Below are positions 18,622 to 29,469 of a stretch of DNA of 64,000 bases, piece after piece (position 1 is the stretch's first letter; every line of letters starts with the position of its first letter). Source of the DNA: Rhodoferax_B sp049316285 (GTDB lineage Bacteria; Pseudomonadota; Gammaproteobacteria; Burkholderiales; Burkholderiaceae_C); contig NZ_JBMOXA010000006.1 in NCBI RefSeq assembly GCF_049316285.1, forward strand, positions 1 to 64,000. The letters are read 5' to 3'. Position numbers and translations under genes: made by a program. The notes below the pieces were generated by a model, which was given only the letters and a program-made list of their open reading frames with translations, was not told where the DNA came from and ran no database searches.

Positions 18622-19461
18622 CTAGAACGTTTGTGCAGCCTGCTGATAGCTCGCCGGCGACATCTGATACGCACGGCGAAACCAACGCCCCATATGGCTT
18701 TGATCGGCAAAGCCCACCTCGGCGGCAACCTCTGCCGGCGCGCGCCCTTTAGCCAACAGCGCACGCGCAGCCCGCAGCCTGAGCCGCACCAGGTACGCAT
18801 GCGGCGGCAGCCCGTAAGCGCGTGAGAACTGCCGCGTGAGATGAAAGCGGTCTATGCCCGAGGCACTGGCCACATCTGCCAAACCGATGTTGCCAGCGAT
18901 GTTGGCATGCAGGTATTCGCGCACCTGATCGATCTTGGCATCCGACTCCACCGCCTTCGCATCGCCCACGCTCAATTGAGCATCGAGGCGCGTGAGCATG
19001 TCGTCGAAATAGTGGTCCTTGACGATTTGGCTCTCAGTCTTATGCTGCGCCAGAAAGGCATTGGCAATCGAATCGGCAAGGGCTCCGTCGTCGGCAAGCG
19101 CCGAACGGAAAGCGACGCCACCAGGGGCAACACCACGATGATCCAGCGCTTGCATACGGCTCATAAACCACGGCACGGGCAGGTACAGCATGGCGTAGGT
19201 AAAGCCAGTGCTATCAGGCGCGTGCCCATCATGAACTTGGCCGGGTTCGATCAGAATAGCGCGGCCCCGCACACTGTTGTAGGTCTTACGGCTGCAACGA
19301 AACTGCTGCAAGCCCTGGATCGTCACGCCCACCAGCACCTCGTCATGGTCGTGCAGGTCATAAGCATGCCCATCGAAGTACGCGTGAATGCTCTCGATGC
19401 CGGTCGAGGCTTCGCGTTTGAAGTCCACCCAATCGCGGCGGGAGGTTTGAACGATGCTCAT
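18622..19461 (-). CDS. AraC-family transcriptional regulator
   Basis: A 279-residue protein taken from the ATG at 19461 (MSIVQTSRRDWVDF), since the longer open frame upstream has no family similarity. An N-terminal cupin-type sensing domain (HDHDEVLVGVTIQG) is followed by a two-helix AraC DNA-binding domain at about residues 180-275 (FHLTRQFSRAYGLPPHAYLV, then RLRAARALLAKG). It precedes a DUF2000 gene and probably controls it. The ligand is unknown. Confidence 0.85.
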   Translation of the reverse strand: MSIVQTSRRDWVDFKREASTGIESIHAYFDGHAYDLHDHDEVLVGVTIQGLQQFRCSRKTYNSVRGRAILIEPGQVHDGHAPDSTGFTYAMLYLPVPWFMSRMQALDHRGVAPGGVAFRSALADDGALADSIANAFLAQHKTESQIVKDHYFDDMLTRLDAQLSVGDAKAVESDAKIDQVREYLHANIAGNIGLADVASASGIDRFHLTRQFSRAYGLPPHAYLVRLRLRAARALLAKGRAPAEVAAEVGFADQSHMGRWFRRAYQMSPASYQQAAQTF

Positions 19462-19555
19462 GCGTGTCCGTTGGGGCTGGTTACCGGAGATGAAATGCCA
19501 CGATGGAACGATTTCTTTGTAAGGATTTTCTTGCGTATTGTAGAAACACGCCAAA

Positions 19556-19580
19556 AGAAAAAGGCCCGACAAGCGGGGCC
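19556..19580 (-). terminator. Probable terminator of the TRAP/aldolase/SDR operon
   Basis: Read on the minus strand there is a GGCCC...GGGCC stem with an eight-base loop, followed by a run of five T. It lies about 115 bases behind the SDR stop, at the end of the six-gene minus-strand operon. The stem is short, so confidence is moderate. Confidence 0.5.
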
Positions 19581-19696
19581 AAAAGAGAGCGCCGCACGAA
19601 CGATCTCGGAGGGATCAAACGCAACCGCAGGAAACGCATCTCCCCCCAACCAATCGACTGGGGCCGCCGCTCCATGCGCGGGCCCAAAAAACTGTT

Positions 19697-20467
19697 CTAA
19701 GCCGGTGCGGCCGCACGGCTGCCGATATAGGTGCGGTTCCACACGGGCGAAATCACCAGTTCGTTGATACACACATGCGCTGGCATTTCGGCGATGAAGC
19801 GTATGGTGCGGCCCAGATCGTCTTCTTGCAGCATGCGCGCCTTCTCGGCTTCGGTCGGCTGCACCGGACGTTTTTTCAGAATGGGTGTCGCCACTTCGCC
19901 AGGGCACAAGGCCGTGGCGCGCAGGCCATGCATGCCCTCTTCGATGTTGAACGAGTGTGTCAGCGCCATCATGGCCGCCTTGCTGGCCGTGTAGGCCGGG
20001 CCGGTGAGGTACTCAAAATGCCAACCGGCAAACGAGGCCACGTTGATCACCGTGCCCTCACGCCGCGCCTGCATGCCATGCAACACCGCCAGGGTGCAGT
20101 AGGTGGCGCCATTCAGGTTGATGGACACCACTTTCTCGAAGGTCGCGGCATCGGTTTCGCCCCAATAGCGCGTGGGAAAATTCAGCCCGGCGCTGTTGAC
20201 CAGAATGTCCACACGGCCCAGCGTTTGCTGGATGTCTGCGGCCACCCGGTTGACCGCAGCGGCATCGGCCACATCCAGCGGCGCGGCGCTGATGGCGCCC
20301 AGCGGCGCACCACGCGCCTCGGCTTGCGCAATGGCGGTTTGCAGTTTGTCCGCATCGCGGCCCGACACCACCACCCGCGCACCGGCCCTGGCCAGTTCTA
20401 CAGCGCCGGCCAGGCCTATGCCGCTGCCACCGCCCGTGACCCAGGCGACCTTTCCTTGAAGAGACAT
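19697..20467 (-). CDS. SDR-family NAD(P)-dependent oxidoreductase
   Basis: A 256-residue classical short-chain dehydrogenase. The nucleotide-binding motif is VTGGGSGIG (residues 10-18), the NNAG equivalent is LVNSAGLN, and the catalytic motif is YTASKAAM. It is the last gene of the operon that also encodes a DapA-type aldolase, a TRAP transporter and an FAD-linked dehydrogenase. It probably oxidises or reduces a hydroxy group of the imported acid or its cleavage product. The exact substrate is not deducible. Confidence 0.88.
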   Translation of the reverse strand: MSLQGKVAWVTGGGSGIGLAGAVELARAGARVVVSGRDADKLQTAIAQAEARGAPLGAISAAPLDVADAAAVNRVAADIQQTLGRVDILVNSAGLNFPTRYWGETDAATFEKVVSINLNGATYCTLAVLHGMQARREGTVINVASFAGWHFEYLTGPAYTASKAAMMALTHSFNIEEGMHGLRATALCPGEVATPILKKRPVQPTEAEKARMLQEDDLGRTIRFIAEMPAHVCINELVISPVWNRTYIGSRAAAPA

Positions 20468-20501
20468 GTTGATTCCTTCTTTTCAGGCGTGTGGGCCGGG
20501 G

Positions 20502-21431
20502 TCAGTCTTTTTTCGGGTCGAGCTTGAACACCTCCAGCTCCGCACACAGGCGCTGGTACTCGGCATCGCTGAGCTGCACCAGAGGTGGGCGCACACGCAT
20601 CCAGCCGGGCTCGCCGGTGAGCCGCGCCATCATGCCCTTGAAGGCCGAGGTCAGGCCATAACCGCCCAGTATCTTCAGAAACTGCAGCACCCGCGCCTGG
20701 TCGGCTTCGGCGCCCGCCTGGTCGAAGTCGCGCACCAGGCGTTGCACCAGTTGCGGCGTGATGTTGGCCACACCACTCACCGCGCCCTGGCTGCCCAGGC
20801 GGCCCATGGTTTGCAGATCGGGCTCATTGCCCACATAAACCATTACGCCGGGCATGAAGGCTTGGGCCGTGGCCACCGAGGGCTCGCGTTGGCAGCCGCT
20901 GTCTTTGATGCCGACAATGGTGCTGGGGTAGAGCTTCTTCAGTGTGTCGATGACGTGGTGGCTCAGCGCCACGCCCGACACCTGCGGAATGTGGTACAGG
21001 TAGATGCGCAGGCGGGCGTCGTTCACGGTGTCTATGACCCAGCGGAAGGAATCGATCACCCCCTGGTCGGGCACACCTTTCAGGAAGAACGGCGGCAGCA
21101 TCAGGCAGCCATGCGCACCGATCTGCAGCGCGTGGCGCGTGAGTATCACCACATCCGGCAGGGCCGCACAACTGGTGGACACCAGGATGCGCTCGGCCGG
21201 CACACCGGCCGTCACCAAGCCGTCTATGGCGCGGATGCGTTCTTCCACAGTGAACGATGGCCCTTCGCCGGTGGTGCCAAACGGCGTGATGCCGGTGCAG
21301 CCCCTGGCCAACAGCGCCAGCGCATGCCTGGCCATGGCCGGAATGTCGATGTTGTGCTGGGCGTCCAGTGGCGTCAGCAAGGCGGGCCAGATGCCGCTGA
21401 AGGGCACGGTAGGAGTGGTGGTGGAGGTCAT
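20502..21431 (-). CDS. DapA-family (dihydrodipicolinate synthase/N-acetylneuraminate lyase) aldolase
   Basis: A 309-residue TIM-barrel class I aldolase. It has the family motif FGTTGEGPSFTVEER for the substrate carboxylate, the Tyr of LRIYLYHIPQVSG, and the Schiff-base Lys in TIVGIKDSGC. Real DapA, KDG aldolase and other pyruvate-dependent lyases share this fold. The catabolic context (TRAP importer, SDR, FAD-dehydrogenase, GntR regulator) argues for cleavage or dehydration of a keto-deoxy sugar acid rather than lysine synthesis. It sits 34 bases upstream of the SDR gene. Confidence 0.85.
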   Translation of the reverse strand: MTSTTTPTVPFSGIWPALLTPLDAQHNIDIPAMARHALALLARGCTGITPFGTTGEGPSFTVEERIRAIDGLVTAGVPAERILVSTSCAALPDVVILTRHALQIGAHGCLMLPPFFLKGVPDQGVIDSFRWVIDTVNDARLRIYLYHIPQVSGVALSHHVIDTLKKLYPSTIVGIKDSGCQREPSVATAQAFMPGVMVYVGNEPDLQTMGRLGSQGAVSGVANITPQLVQRLVRDFDQAGAEADQARVLQFLKILGGYGLTSAFKGMMARLTGEPGWMRVRPPLVQLSDAEYQRLCAELEVFKLDPKKD

Positions 21432-21477
21432 GAGGTTTGGGATCGGTGGAAGGTGAAAAGTGTGGTTCGGCTAAAAA

Positions 21478-22509
21478 TCAATTGCCGCGAATACGTTTGA
21501 GCTCGGCGGTAACCATGGTGACGGCTTCGTCGCCAATGGCTTTGGCGTGGCGCTCGTAAATCACCTTGGTGCGCTCACGCACGCGCTGTGTCTCGGCGGG
21601 GCTGAATTCATTCACCGTCATGCCATTGGCCTTCAGGTTGTCTACGCTCTTGGCCTCTTGCGCGCGGTTGGCGCGGCGCTGCTCGGTGCGTCCCTGTGCG
21701 GCACACTCCTGCAACACGCCCTGCTCTTGCGGCGAAAGTTTGTCCCATACCCTTTTGGAGAACAACACCAGCGTGGGGCTGTAGGCGTGTTTGGTCAGCG
21801 TCAGGTACTTCTGCACCTCGTAGAACTTCATGTTCTCGATGTTGGTGAACGGGTTTTCCTGGCCGTCGACGGTGTGCGTTTCCAGCGCCGAATAAACCTC
21901 GGTGAAGGCCATGGGCACGGCGTTGCTGCCCAGGGTTTTGAAGGTGTCGAGGAAGATGGTGTTTTGCATCACACGCATCTTCACGCCGTCAAAATCCTCC
22001 ACCTTGGTGATGGCGCGTTTGGAGTTGGTGGTGTGGCGAAAGCCGTTTTCCCACCAGGCCAGGTTGACCAGGCCCACGGCCGGCAGCTTGGCCGAAAACC
22101 AGTCGCCCACCTTGCCGTCGAGCAGTTGGTCGGCCTCGGCTGCGGTGTTGAACAGGAACGGCAGGTCAAACACACCCAGCGCGGGCACGATGGAGACCAC
22201 GGGTGCGGTCGAGGTCAGCACCATGTCCAGCGACCCCGAGCGCACACTTTGCGTGGAGGTCAGGTCGCTGCCCAGGGCGCCATCCCAGAACGGCTGGATC
22301 TTCATCTTGCCGCCGGTTTTCTCCAACGTACAAGAGCCCATCTTGGCCAGGCCGTTACCCATGGGATGCTCTTTGCTCACGCCGTTGGAGACGCGGAAAT
22401 TACGCTCTTGAAACTGGGCTTGCGCCGAAGTGCTGATGCTGCAGGCAGCGGCGGCCAAGGCAGCGACGGCTGAAAAACGCAGGCTGGCGCGAAAGCTTGT
22501 TTTGATCAT
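21478..22509 (-). CDS. TRAP transporter substrate-binding protein (DctP type)
   Basis: A 343-residue secreted protein. The start at ATG 22509 follows a GGAG ribosome site, and the signal peptide is SLRFSAVAALAAAACSISTS with AQAQ cleavage. The mature part has the DctP pattern: FRVSNGVSKEHPMGNG, LDMVLTSTAPV, FDGVKMRVMQN with the conserved Arg that binds the ligand carboxylate, and the C-terminal long helix. It delivers an organic or sugar acid to the DctQM membrane pair encoded just upstream. Ligand identity is unknown. Confidence 0.9.
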   Translation of the reverse strand: MIKTSFRASLRFSAVAALAAAACSISTSAQAQFQERNFRVSNGVSKEHPMGNGLAKMGSCTLEKTGGKMKIQPFWDGALGSDLTSTQSVRSGSLDMVLTSTAPVVSIVPALGVFDLPFLFNTAAEADQLLDGKVGDWFSAKLPAVGLVNLAWWENGFRHTTNSKRAITKVEDFDGVKMRVMQNTIFLDTFKTLGSNAVPMAFTEVYSALETHTVDGQENPFTNIENMKFYEVQKYLTLTKHAYSPTLVLFSKRVWDKLSPQEQGVLQECAAQGRTEQRRANRAQEAKSVDNLKANGMTVNEFSPAETQRVRERTKVIYERHAKAIGDEAVTMVTAELKRIRGN

Positions 22510-22550
22510 TGGGAGTCTCCGTTTGGTTTTCATTTCGGGCAGGGAAAGAT

Positions 22551-23828
22551 TCAACTCAGCCACCTCAGCGGCACCATCACCAGCGATGGGAACAGCACCA
22601 GCAGCAGCAACACGAACAGCTCGGCCCAGAGGAAGGGCCACAAACCCTTCATCAGCTCGGCCATGGATATCTTGGCCACACCACACATCACGTTGAGCAC
22701 AATGCCCACCGGCGGCGTGATCAGGCCAATGGCGTTGTTCATGATGAACATCACGCCGAAGTACACCGGGTCGATACCGGCCTCACGCACCACCGGCATC
22801 AGCACCGGCGTCAAGATCATCAGCGTGGGCGCGAAGTCGAGTGCCGTGCCGACGATCACTACCAGCAGCATGATCACAAACATCAACAAGATCTTGTTGA
22901 ACATAAAGGGGCGCAGCAGTGCCGCCACCTGCTGCGGCACATCGGAGATGGTGATGAGCCAGGCCGAGACCAGCGCAGCAGCAATCAGAAACACCACCAC
23001 CGCCGTGCTTTTGGCGGCCGAAACCAAAAGGCCGTAGACCTGGCGCAGCGGCAGTTCACGGTAGATGAAGGCACCCACGGCAAAGGCGTAGACGCAGGCG
23101 GCCACACCGGCTTCGGTCGGCGTGAAGATGCCGAACTTCATGCCGCCTATGATGCCGGCCGGCATCAGCAGTGCCCAGATGCCATCCACCCCGGCCCGCG
23201 CCCGCGCGGCCATGCTTTGGCGCGGCAGCACCGCCACCTGGTCACGACGCGCCACCCACTGCCAGGTGATCAGCAGGGCCAGGCCCATCATCAGGCCCGG
23301 AAACACGCCCGCCAAAAACAGCTTGCCTATGGAGACGTTGGCAATGACACCGAACACGATCAAGCCAATCGACGGCGGGATCACCGGCGCAATCACGCCA
23401 CCGGCCGCGATCAGGCCCACAGAGCGCGGCACGTTGTAGCCCGCACGCCGCATCATGGGCACCAGCATGGCGCCAATGGCGGCGGCATCGGCCGCCGCGC
23501 TGCCCGAAATCGCGGCCATCAGCACCGAGGCGAACACCGCCACCAGGCCCAGGCCGCCGCGCATGTGGCCGACCCAGGCGAGCGCAAAGTTGACGATGCG
23601 TTTGGAGATGCCGCCGGCGTTCATCAACTCACCGGCGAGCATAAAGAACGGGATGGCCAGCAGCGGAAAACTGTCGGCCCCTTCCAGCAGTTTTTGCGAC
23701 AGGATGGTGGCGTCGACCTGCCCCTGAAAGACCATCAGCGCCGCACCGCAGACCAGGAGCGCAAAGGCGATAGGCATGCCCAGCGCCATGGCGCCGAGCA
23801 GCGAGAACGAGAATACAAGCACCGTCAT
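22551..23828 (-). CDS. TRAP transporter large permease (DctM type)
   Basis: A 425-residue membrane protein with about twelve transmembrane segments. Typical DctM stretches are FSLLGAMALGMPIAFALLVC, GGVIAPVIPPSIGLIVFGVI and NAIGLITPPVGIVLNVMCGV, the last two carrying the Na+-site Pro/Gly loops. It is the transport subunit driven by the sodium gradient. Its start overlaps the dctQ stop by four bases (ATGA), which indicates translational coupling. Confidence 0.93.
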   Translation of the reverse strand: MTVLVFSFSLLGAMALGMPIAFALLVCGAALMVFQGQVDATILSQKLLEGADSFPLLAIPFFMLAGELMNAGGISKRIVNFALAWVGHMRGGLGLVAVFASVLMAAISGSAAADAAAIGAMLVPMMRRAGYNVPRSVGLIAAGGVIAPVIPPSIGLIVFGVIANVSIGKLFLAGVFPGLMMGLALLITWQWVARRDQVAVLPRQSMAARARAGVDGIWALLMPAGIIGGMKFGIFTPTEAGVAACVYAFAVGAFIYRELPLRQVYGLLVSAAKSTAVVVFLIAAALVSAWLITISDVPQQVAALLRPFMFNKILLMFVIMLLVVIVGTALDFAPTLMILTPVLMPVVREAGIDPVYFGVMFIMNNAIGLITPPVGIVLNVMCGVAKISMAELMKGLWPFLWAELFVLLLLVLFPSLVMVPLRWLS

Positions 23829-24436
23829 TTGGCGGCTCCCAGAACACCTTGGTGCGCTGGCGCGGCGTGCGCGGCATGGGTCTCGGGCAAGACCTCTTCA
23901 CTCTCACGCACCTCGACCAGTTCCTCGTCGGTGATACGGCCAGAGAAGATGCGCCACAGGCGGTGCAAAGCCTGTATGCCAATGCCCAAACCCGTGACGT
24001 AGCCCATGCCAAACACCCAGCTCATGGGCATGCCGGTGACCGGCGCCATGGTGGTGGCGTTGATTTCGTGCTGCTCCCAGGTGCCGCGCAACAAGATGCC
24101 GCAGCACAGCAGAATCAGCACCTGGCTGAGCACGCCGCACACCAGCTTGCCACGCCGGCCAAAGCGGTTGACCACGTTGTCCATGCCCAGATGCGCGCCC
24201 TCATGGGTGGCCAGCACGGCCCCGATGAAGGTCAGCCAGACGAAGAAAATGCGCGACAGTTCTTCCGACACCCCAATGCCGGAGTTGAAGGCATAACGCA
24301 GCACCACGTTGCCAAACACCATCAGCACCATGCCCAGCAGCAGCGCCGCCAGCAGTGCCTCAATGCCTTTGAAGAATCCGTTGATACAGGTGCTGCCCCA
24401 TGAACGCGCAGCAGGCCTTTTGTGGAGCCGGGCCAT
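23825..24436 (-). CDS. TRAP transporter small permease (DctQ type)
   Basis: A 203-residue protein taken from the ATG at 24436, two bases behind the FAD-dehydrogenase stop. It has four membrane segments with the family features NVVLRYAFNSGIGVSEELSR, FVWLTFIGA and THEGAHLGMDNV. It scaffolds DctM for substrate handover from DctP. The C-terminal tail is Ala/Glu rich and probably cytoplasmic. Confidence 0.9.
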   Translation of the reverse strand: MARLHKRPAARSWGSTCINGFFKGIEALLAALLLGMVLMVFGNVVLRYAFNSGIGVSEELSRIFFVWLTFIGAVLATHEGAHLGMDNVVNRFGRRGKLVCGVLSQVLILLCCGILLRGTWEQHEINATTMAPVTGMPMSWVFGMGYVTGLGIGIQALHRLWRIFSGRITDEELVEVRESEEVLPETHAAHAAPAHQGVLGAAK

Positions 24437-24438
24437 GG

Positions 24439-25860
24439 TCAGACCACCTTGCCGGGGTTGAGCAGGCCTTGCGGGTCGAGTGCCGCTTTGAGCGTACGCA
24501 TCAAGGCGATTTCTTCGGGGCTGCGCGCATGGCCCAGCCAACGCTTCTTGGCCGTGCCTATGCCATGTTCGGCCGAGACCGTGCCGCCAAATTCGCGCAC
24601 CAGCCCGTAGATCACTTCGTCCATCTGCTCCTTGGGCTGCTGGCCCAGCGGCATGCCGGGCACCCAGGCCACCAGATGCATGTTGCCGTCGCCAATGTGG
24701 CCGTAATAGACGCTGCCACAGCCCGGAATACGCTCGGCCAGCGCAGCCTTGCAGCGTGCGGCGTAGTCGGCCATGTCGCGCACCGGCAGGCCGATGTCGT
24801 AAGAAATGTTCTGCCCCAGCACCGTAGGGAACTCGGCGCAGGCATCGCGCAGTGCCCAGAAGGCCTGGGTGTCGCCCACCGATTGCGCGACGGCGGCGTC
24901 GCTCAGCGCGCCCTCTTCCATCAACTGCTCCAGCCAGTGCTGGAAGCGCGGGCCGTCTATGGATTCATCCGTGCCCTGGGCCTCGATCAGCACATAGACC
25001 TCTTTGCCGTCACCGTTCTCGGGCGGACGCAAGGGGCTGCGCACACCCACGCGCTGCGTGACCACTTCCCAGTAGTCGGGCCACATCACCTCAAAGGCCG
25101 ACAGCAGCGGCCCCAGGCCGCGGCGCGCCGCACCCAGCAGGCGCACCACCGATGCGTAATCGGGCAAGACGCACAGCGCGGACATGGTGCACAGCGGCTT
25201 GGGGTGCAGGCGCAGCACGATGCGTGTGATCACCCCCAGCGTGCCCTCGCTGCCGATGAACAAGTGTTTCAGGTCGTAGCCCGCGTTGTTCTTGATCATC
25301 TTGTTCAGGCTGGTGATGATGGTGCCGTCGGGCAACACCACTTCCAGGCCCAGCACCAGTTCGCGCGCCATGCCGTAGCGGATCACACGGTTGCCGCCGG
25401 CATTGGTCGACAAATTTCCGCCTATGGCACACGAGCCGCGTGCGCCCAGATCCAGCGCGAAATAAAAGCCCGCCTCTTCCGCAGCGCGCTGCACCAGCTC
25501 CAGCGGCGTGCCGGCCCACACGGTGAGCGTGGCGCTGGCCGGGTCAACCTCCTGGATACCCACCATGCGCTCCATCGACAAGGCGACCCAACCGTCTTCG
25601 GGCCGCGAGCCGCCGCACAGACCGGTCAAGCCGCCCTGCGGCACCACCGGCACACCCGCTGCGGCACAAGCCTTGAGCGTGTCCGACACCCCTTGCGCAT
25701 CCACCGGGCGCACCACGGCCAGCGGCTTGGTGGGGTTTTGCATGCTCCAGTCATTGCGGTTGCGCTCGGGCACGTCGTCGCCTATGAGCACGGTGGTCGC
25801 GCCCAGGCGTTCGCGGAGTTCGATCAGAAAGGCGGAGTTGGGAGGTAATGAGGCTGACAT
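24439..25860 (-). CDS. FAD-linked 2-hydroxy-acid dehydrogenase (GlcD/D-lactate dehydrogenase family)
   Basis: A 473-residue flavoprotein of the vanillyl-alcohol-oxidase fold. The FAD-binding part has VVPQGGLTGLCGG, GARGSCAIGGNLSTNAGGN and GSEGTLGVITRI. The C-terminal cap has YYGHIGDGNMHL and VSAEHGIG, with the His and Glu that bind metal and substrate. Related enzymes oxidise glycolate, D-lactate, D-2-hydroxyglutarate or sugar-acid-like 2-hydroxy acids. It is the first gene of the operon, followed at once by the TRAP genes, so its substrate is probably the imported 2-hydroxy acid. Its promoter region faces the GntR gene. Confidence 0.88.
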   Translation of the reverse strand: MSASLPPNSAFLIELRERLGATTVLIGDDVPERNRNDWSMQNPTKPLAVVRPVDAQGVSDTLKACAAAGVPVVPQGGLTGLCGGSRPEDGWVALSMERMVGIQEVDPASATLTVWAGTPLELVQRAAEEAGFYFALDLGARGSCAIGGNLSTNAGGNRVIRYGMARELVLGLEVVLPDGTIITSLNKMIKNNAGYDLKHLFIGSEGTLGVITRIVLRLHPKPLCTMSALCVLPDYASVVRLLGAARRGLGPLLSAFEVMWPDYWEVVTQRVGVRSPLRPPENGDGKEVYVLIEAQGTDESIDGPRFQHWLEQLMEEGALSDAAVAQSVGDTQAFWALRDACAEFPTVLGQNISYDIGLPVRDMADYAARCKAALAERIPGCGSVYYGHIGDGNMHLVAWVPGMPLGQQPKEQMDEVIYGLVREFGGTVSAEHGIGTAKKRWLGHARSPEEIALMRTLKAALDPQGLLNPGKVV

Positions 25861-26003
25861 GCGTTTCCCGTGGGTGATCCGTGGGTTTTCCGTGACGGAT
25901 GGTTGGAATCGAGCCGGGCGTAAGCCGCCCTACCCAGGCCGTCGGCAACTGCCCCGAGGGACTTTCCTCCGGCGTTATCGCGGCACTAACATGTCAGTAT
26001 TGT

Positions 26004-26015
26004 CTTGTATGCAAG
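26004..26015. promoter_or_regulatory. Candidate GntR/FadR-type operator
   Basis: CTTGTATGCAAG is a palindrome broken only at its centre and resembles the TTGTATACAA sites bound by many FadR-subgroup regulators. It lies between the divergent dehydrogenase operon (start 25860) and GntR gene (start 26163). Three bases further is a second imperfect palindrome, ACTAGGCCACTAGT. The assignment is by similarity and position. Confidence 0.55.
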
Positions 26016-26017
26016 GT

Positions 26018-26031
26018 ACTAGGCCACTAGT
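26018..26031. promoter_or_regulatory. Second palindrome in the GntR-operon intergenic region
   Basis: ACTAG and CTAGT are perfect arms with a four-base centre, immediately beside the CTTGTATGCAAG palindrome. It may be a second operator half or a distinct site. The rest of the 302-base gap (25861-26162) holds nothing else recognised. Confidence 0.35.
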
Positions 26032-26162
26032 ATTTTCCCTAAAAATCAGCCAACATAGTGACCGCCCTCTGCGCCGCTTTCGACCGATCTGACACACTCA
26101 GGGGCTGCGGCGCATCGCTCTTGTTTCACTCTTATGCCTCTCGAGCTCCAAGGAAAAACCTT

Positions 26163-26864
26163 TTGCTGAATTCCAGTTTCAAGATCGAAACCCCCAAGTC
26201 GTTGGCCAACCGCATCGCCGAACGCCTGCGCGAAGCCATCACCGGCGGCGAGTTCGCGCTGGGCGCGATGATTCCCGAGGAGACACTGGCCTCCTCCTTC
26301 GGCGTGAGCCGCACGCCCGTACGCGAAGCGCTGGGCCAATTGCAGTTGCAGGGCCTGGTGGTGATCCGCCCGCAACGTGGCAGTTATGTGTTTGAGCCCA
26401 GTGCCGACGACATCGCCGCGATTTGCGAATTCCGTTGCGTGCTGGAGCCACGCGCGGCAGAGCTTTCCTATGCCCACGACCGCGAAGGCACCGTGACCAC
26501 TCTGCAGGCCGCCATTGCCGAGATGGAAGCCGCCCGTAGCACACGCGACGCCGTGCGCTACGGCCGTGCCGACACCCACCTGCATGAAGCCTTCTTCAAC
26601 CACTGCGGCAACCCCTACATGCAAGCCGCCTACGCCACCGCCGCCACCAAGATCGCGGCCATGCGCACCTATCTCTCGGCCCCGACCGACGTGCTACACA
26701 ACGACGGCTTTCAACAACACAGCCAGTTGCTGGCGCTGTTCAGTGCGGGCGACATGGCCGGCTTCGAGCGCCTGATGCGCCACCACGTCACCGGCACGCG
26801 CGACAACTACGTGCGCAGCCTGCACAACCTCAAGGCTGCCAAAGGCGAAATCACCGCAAAGTAG
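26163..26864 (+). CDS. GntR-family transcriptional regulator (FadR/VanR subgroup)
   Basis: A 233-residue protein from a TTG start with a good AAGGA ribosome site eight bases upstream. An upstream in-frame ATG at 26058 gives an N-terminus unlike the family. The winged helix covers about residues 15-80 (SLANRIAERLREAITGGEFA, then PEETLASSFGVSRTPVREAL). The C-terminal FCD domain keeps the metal-binding pattern with D/H residues (ADTHLHEAFF and H in QQHSQLLAL). It is divergent from the six-gene TRAP/aldolase operon and presumably represses it until the substrate or an intermediate binds. Confidence 0.88.
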   Translation: MLNSSFKIETPKSLANRIAERLREAITGGEFALGAMIPEETLASSFGVSRTPVREALGQLQLQGLVVIRPQRGSYVFEPSADDIAAICEFRCVLEPRAAELSYAHDREGTVTTLQAAIAEMEAARSTRDAVRYGRADTHLHEAFFNHCGNPYMQAAYATAATKIAAMRTYLSAPTDVLHNDGFQQHSQLLALFSAGDMAGFERLMRHHVTGTRDNYVRSLHNLKAAKGEITAK

Positions 26865-26884
26865 GCCTTCTTTTCCAAGCCGCA

Positions 26885-26928
26885 AAACAAAACGGCCAAC
26901 ACCCGCAGGGGTGTTGGCCGTTTTGTTT
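26885..26928. terminator. Bidirectional terminator between gntR and eda
   Basis: The arms 26885-26904 and 26909-26928 are perfect 20-base reverse complements with a four-base loop, GC-rich at the tip and A/T-rich at the base. It therefore gives a U-rich tail in both directions. It separates the convergent gntR and eda genes. Confidence 0.93.
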
Positions 26929-26952
26929 CAATGCTCAGCTCTGGCGCCGTGC

Positions 26953-27608
26953 TCAGGCTTTCTTCAGACTGGCGGTATCACGCGCCAACTGCGTGATGCG
27001 TGCCCAGTCACCGGCCTTGATGGCATCGGCAGGCACGATCCACGACCCGCCGACACACGCCACATTCGGCAACGCCAGGAATTCCGGCGCGTTTTGCAGC
27101 GTCACACCACCCGTGGGGCAGAAACGCACATCAAAAAACGGGCCGCCCCAGGCCTTCAGCATGGCCGGACCACCGGCTTGCATGGCCGGGAAGAACTTCA
27201 GCTCGGTGTAGCCGTCTTCCTGGGCCATCATGATTTCGCTGCCGGTGGCCACACCCGGCAACAAGGCCAGACCCGCATCGCGGCAGGCACGACCCATGGC
27301 AGGCGTGTAGCCGGGGCTCACGCCAAACACGGCACCGGCCTTGACCGAAGCGGCCACGTCGGCCACGCTGCGGATGGTGCCGGCACCCACCACGGCTTCA
27401 GGCACTTCCTTGGCGATGATTTCCATACACGCCAACGCTTGCGGCGTGCGCAGCGTCACTTCAAGCATGCGAATGCCACCGGCCACCAGCGCACGCGCCA
27501 GGGGTACGGCGTGGGCCACGTCGTTGAGCACGATGACCGGGATCACCGGCGCGTCCTGCATCACTTTGAGTGGTGTCCAGCCGCCAAGGCTGGTGGTCGA
27601 TGAGGTGG

Positions 27609-27618
<10 letters not shown>
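26953..27618 (-). CDS. eda: KDPG/KHG aldolase
   Basis: A 221-residue class I aldolase. The general-base Glu lies in RMLEVTLRTPQAL, the phosphate loop is VVGAGTIRS, and the Schiff-base Lys is in TELKFFPAMQAGG. PTGGV at the C-terminal phosphate site is also present. It splits 2-keto-3-deoxy-6-phosphogluconate into pyruvate and glyceraldehyde 3-phosphate. The start overlaps the edd stop by ten bases, so it is translationally coupled. Confidence 0.96.
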
Positions 27619-29426
<1,808 letters not shown>

Positions 29427-29454
29427 GGGTGTGCTGGATCTGGGTCCAGGAATA

Positions 29455-29469
29455 TGTAATTAAGTTACC
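29455..29469. promoter_or_regulatory. HexR-like operator in front of edd-eda
   Basis: TGTAATTAAGTTACC differs at two positions from TGTAATTAAATTACA, the motif described for the RpiR-family regulator HexR in other proteobacteria. HexR controls Entner-Doudoroff genes in response to KDPG. The site is 28 bases before the edd ATG, suitable for repression. No hexR gene lies in the window, so the regulator is inference. Confidence 0.5.
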
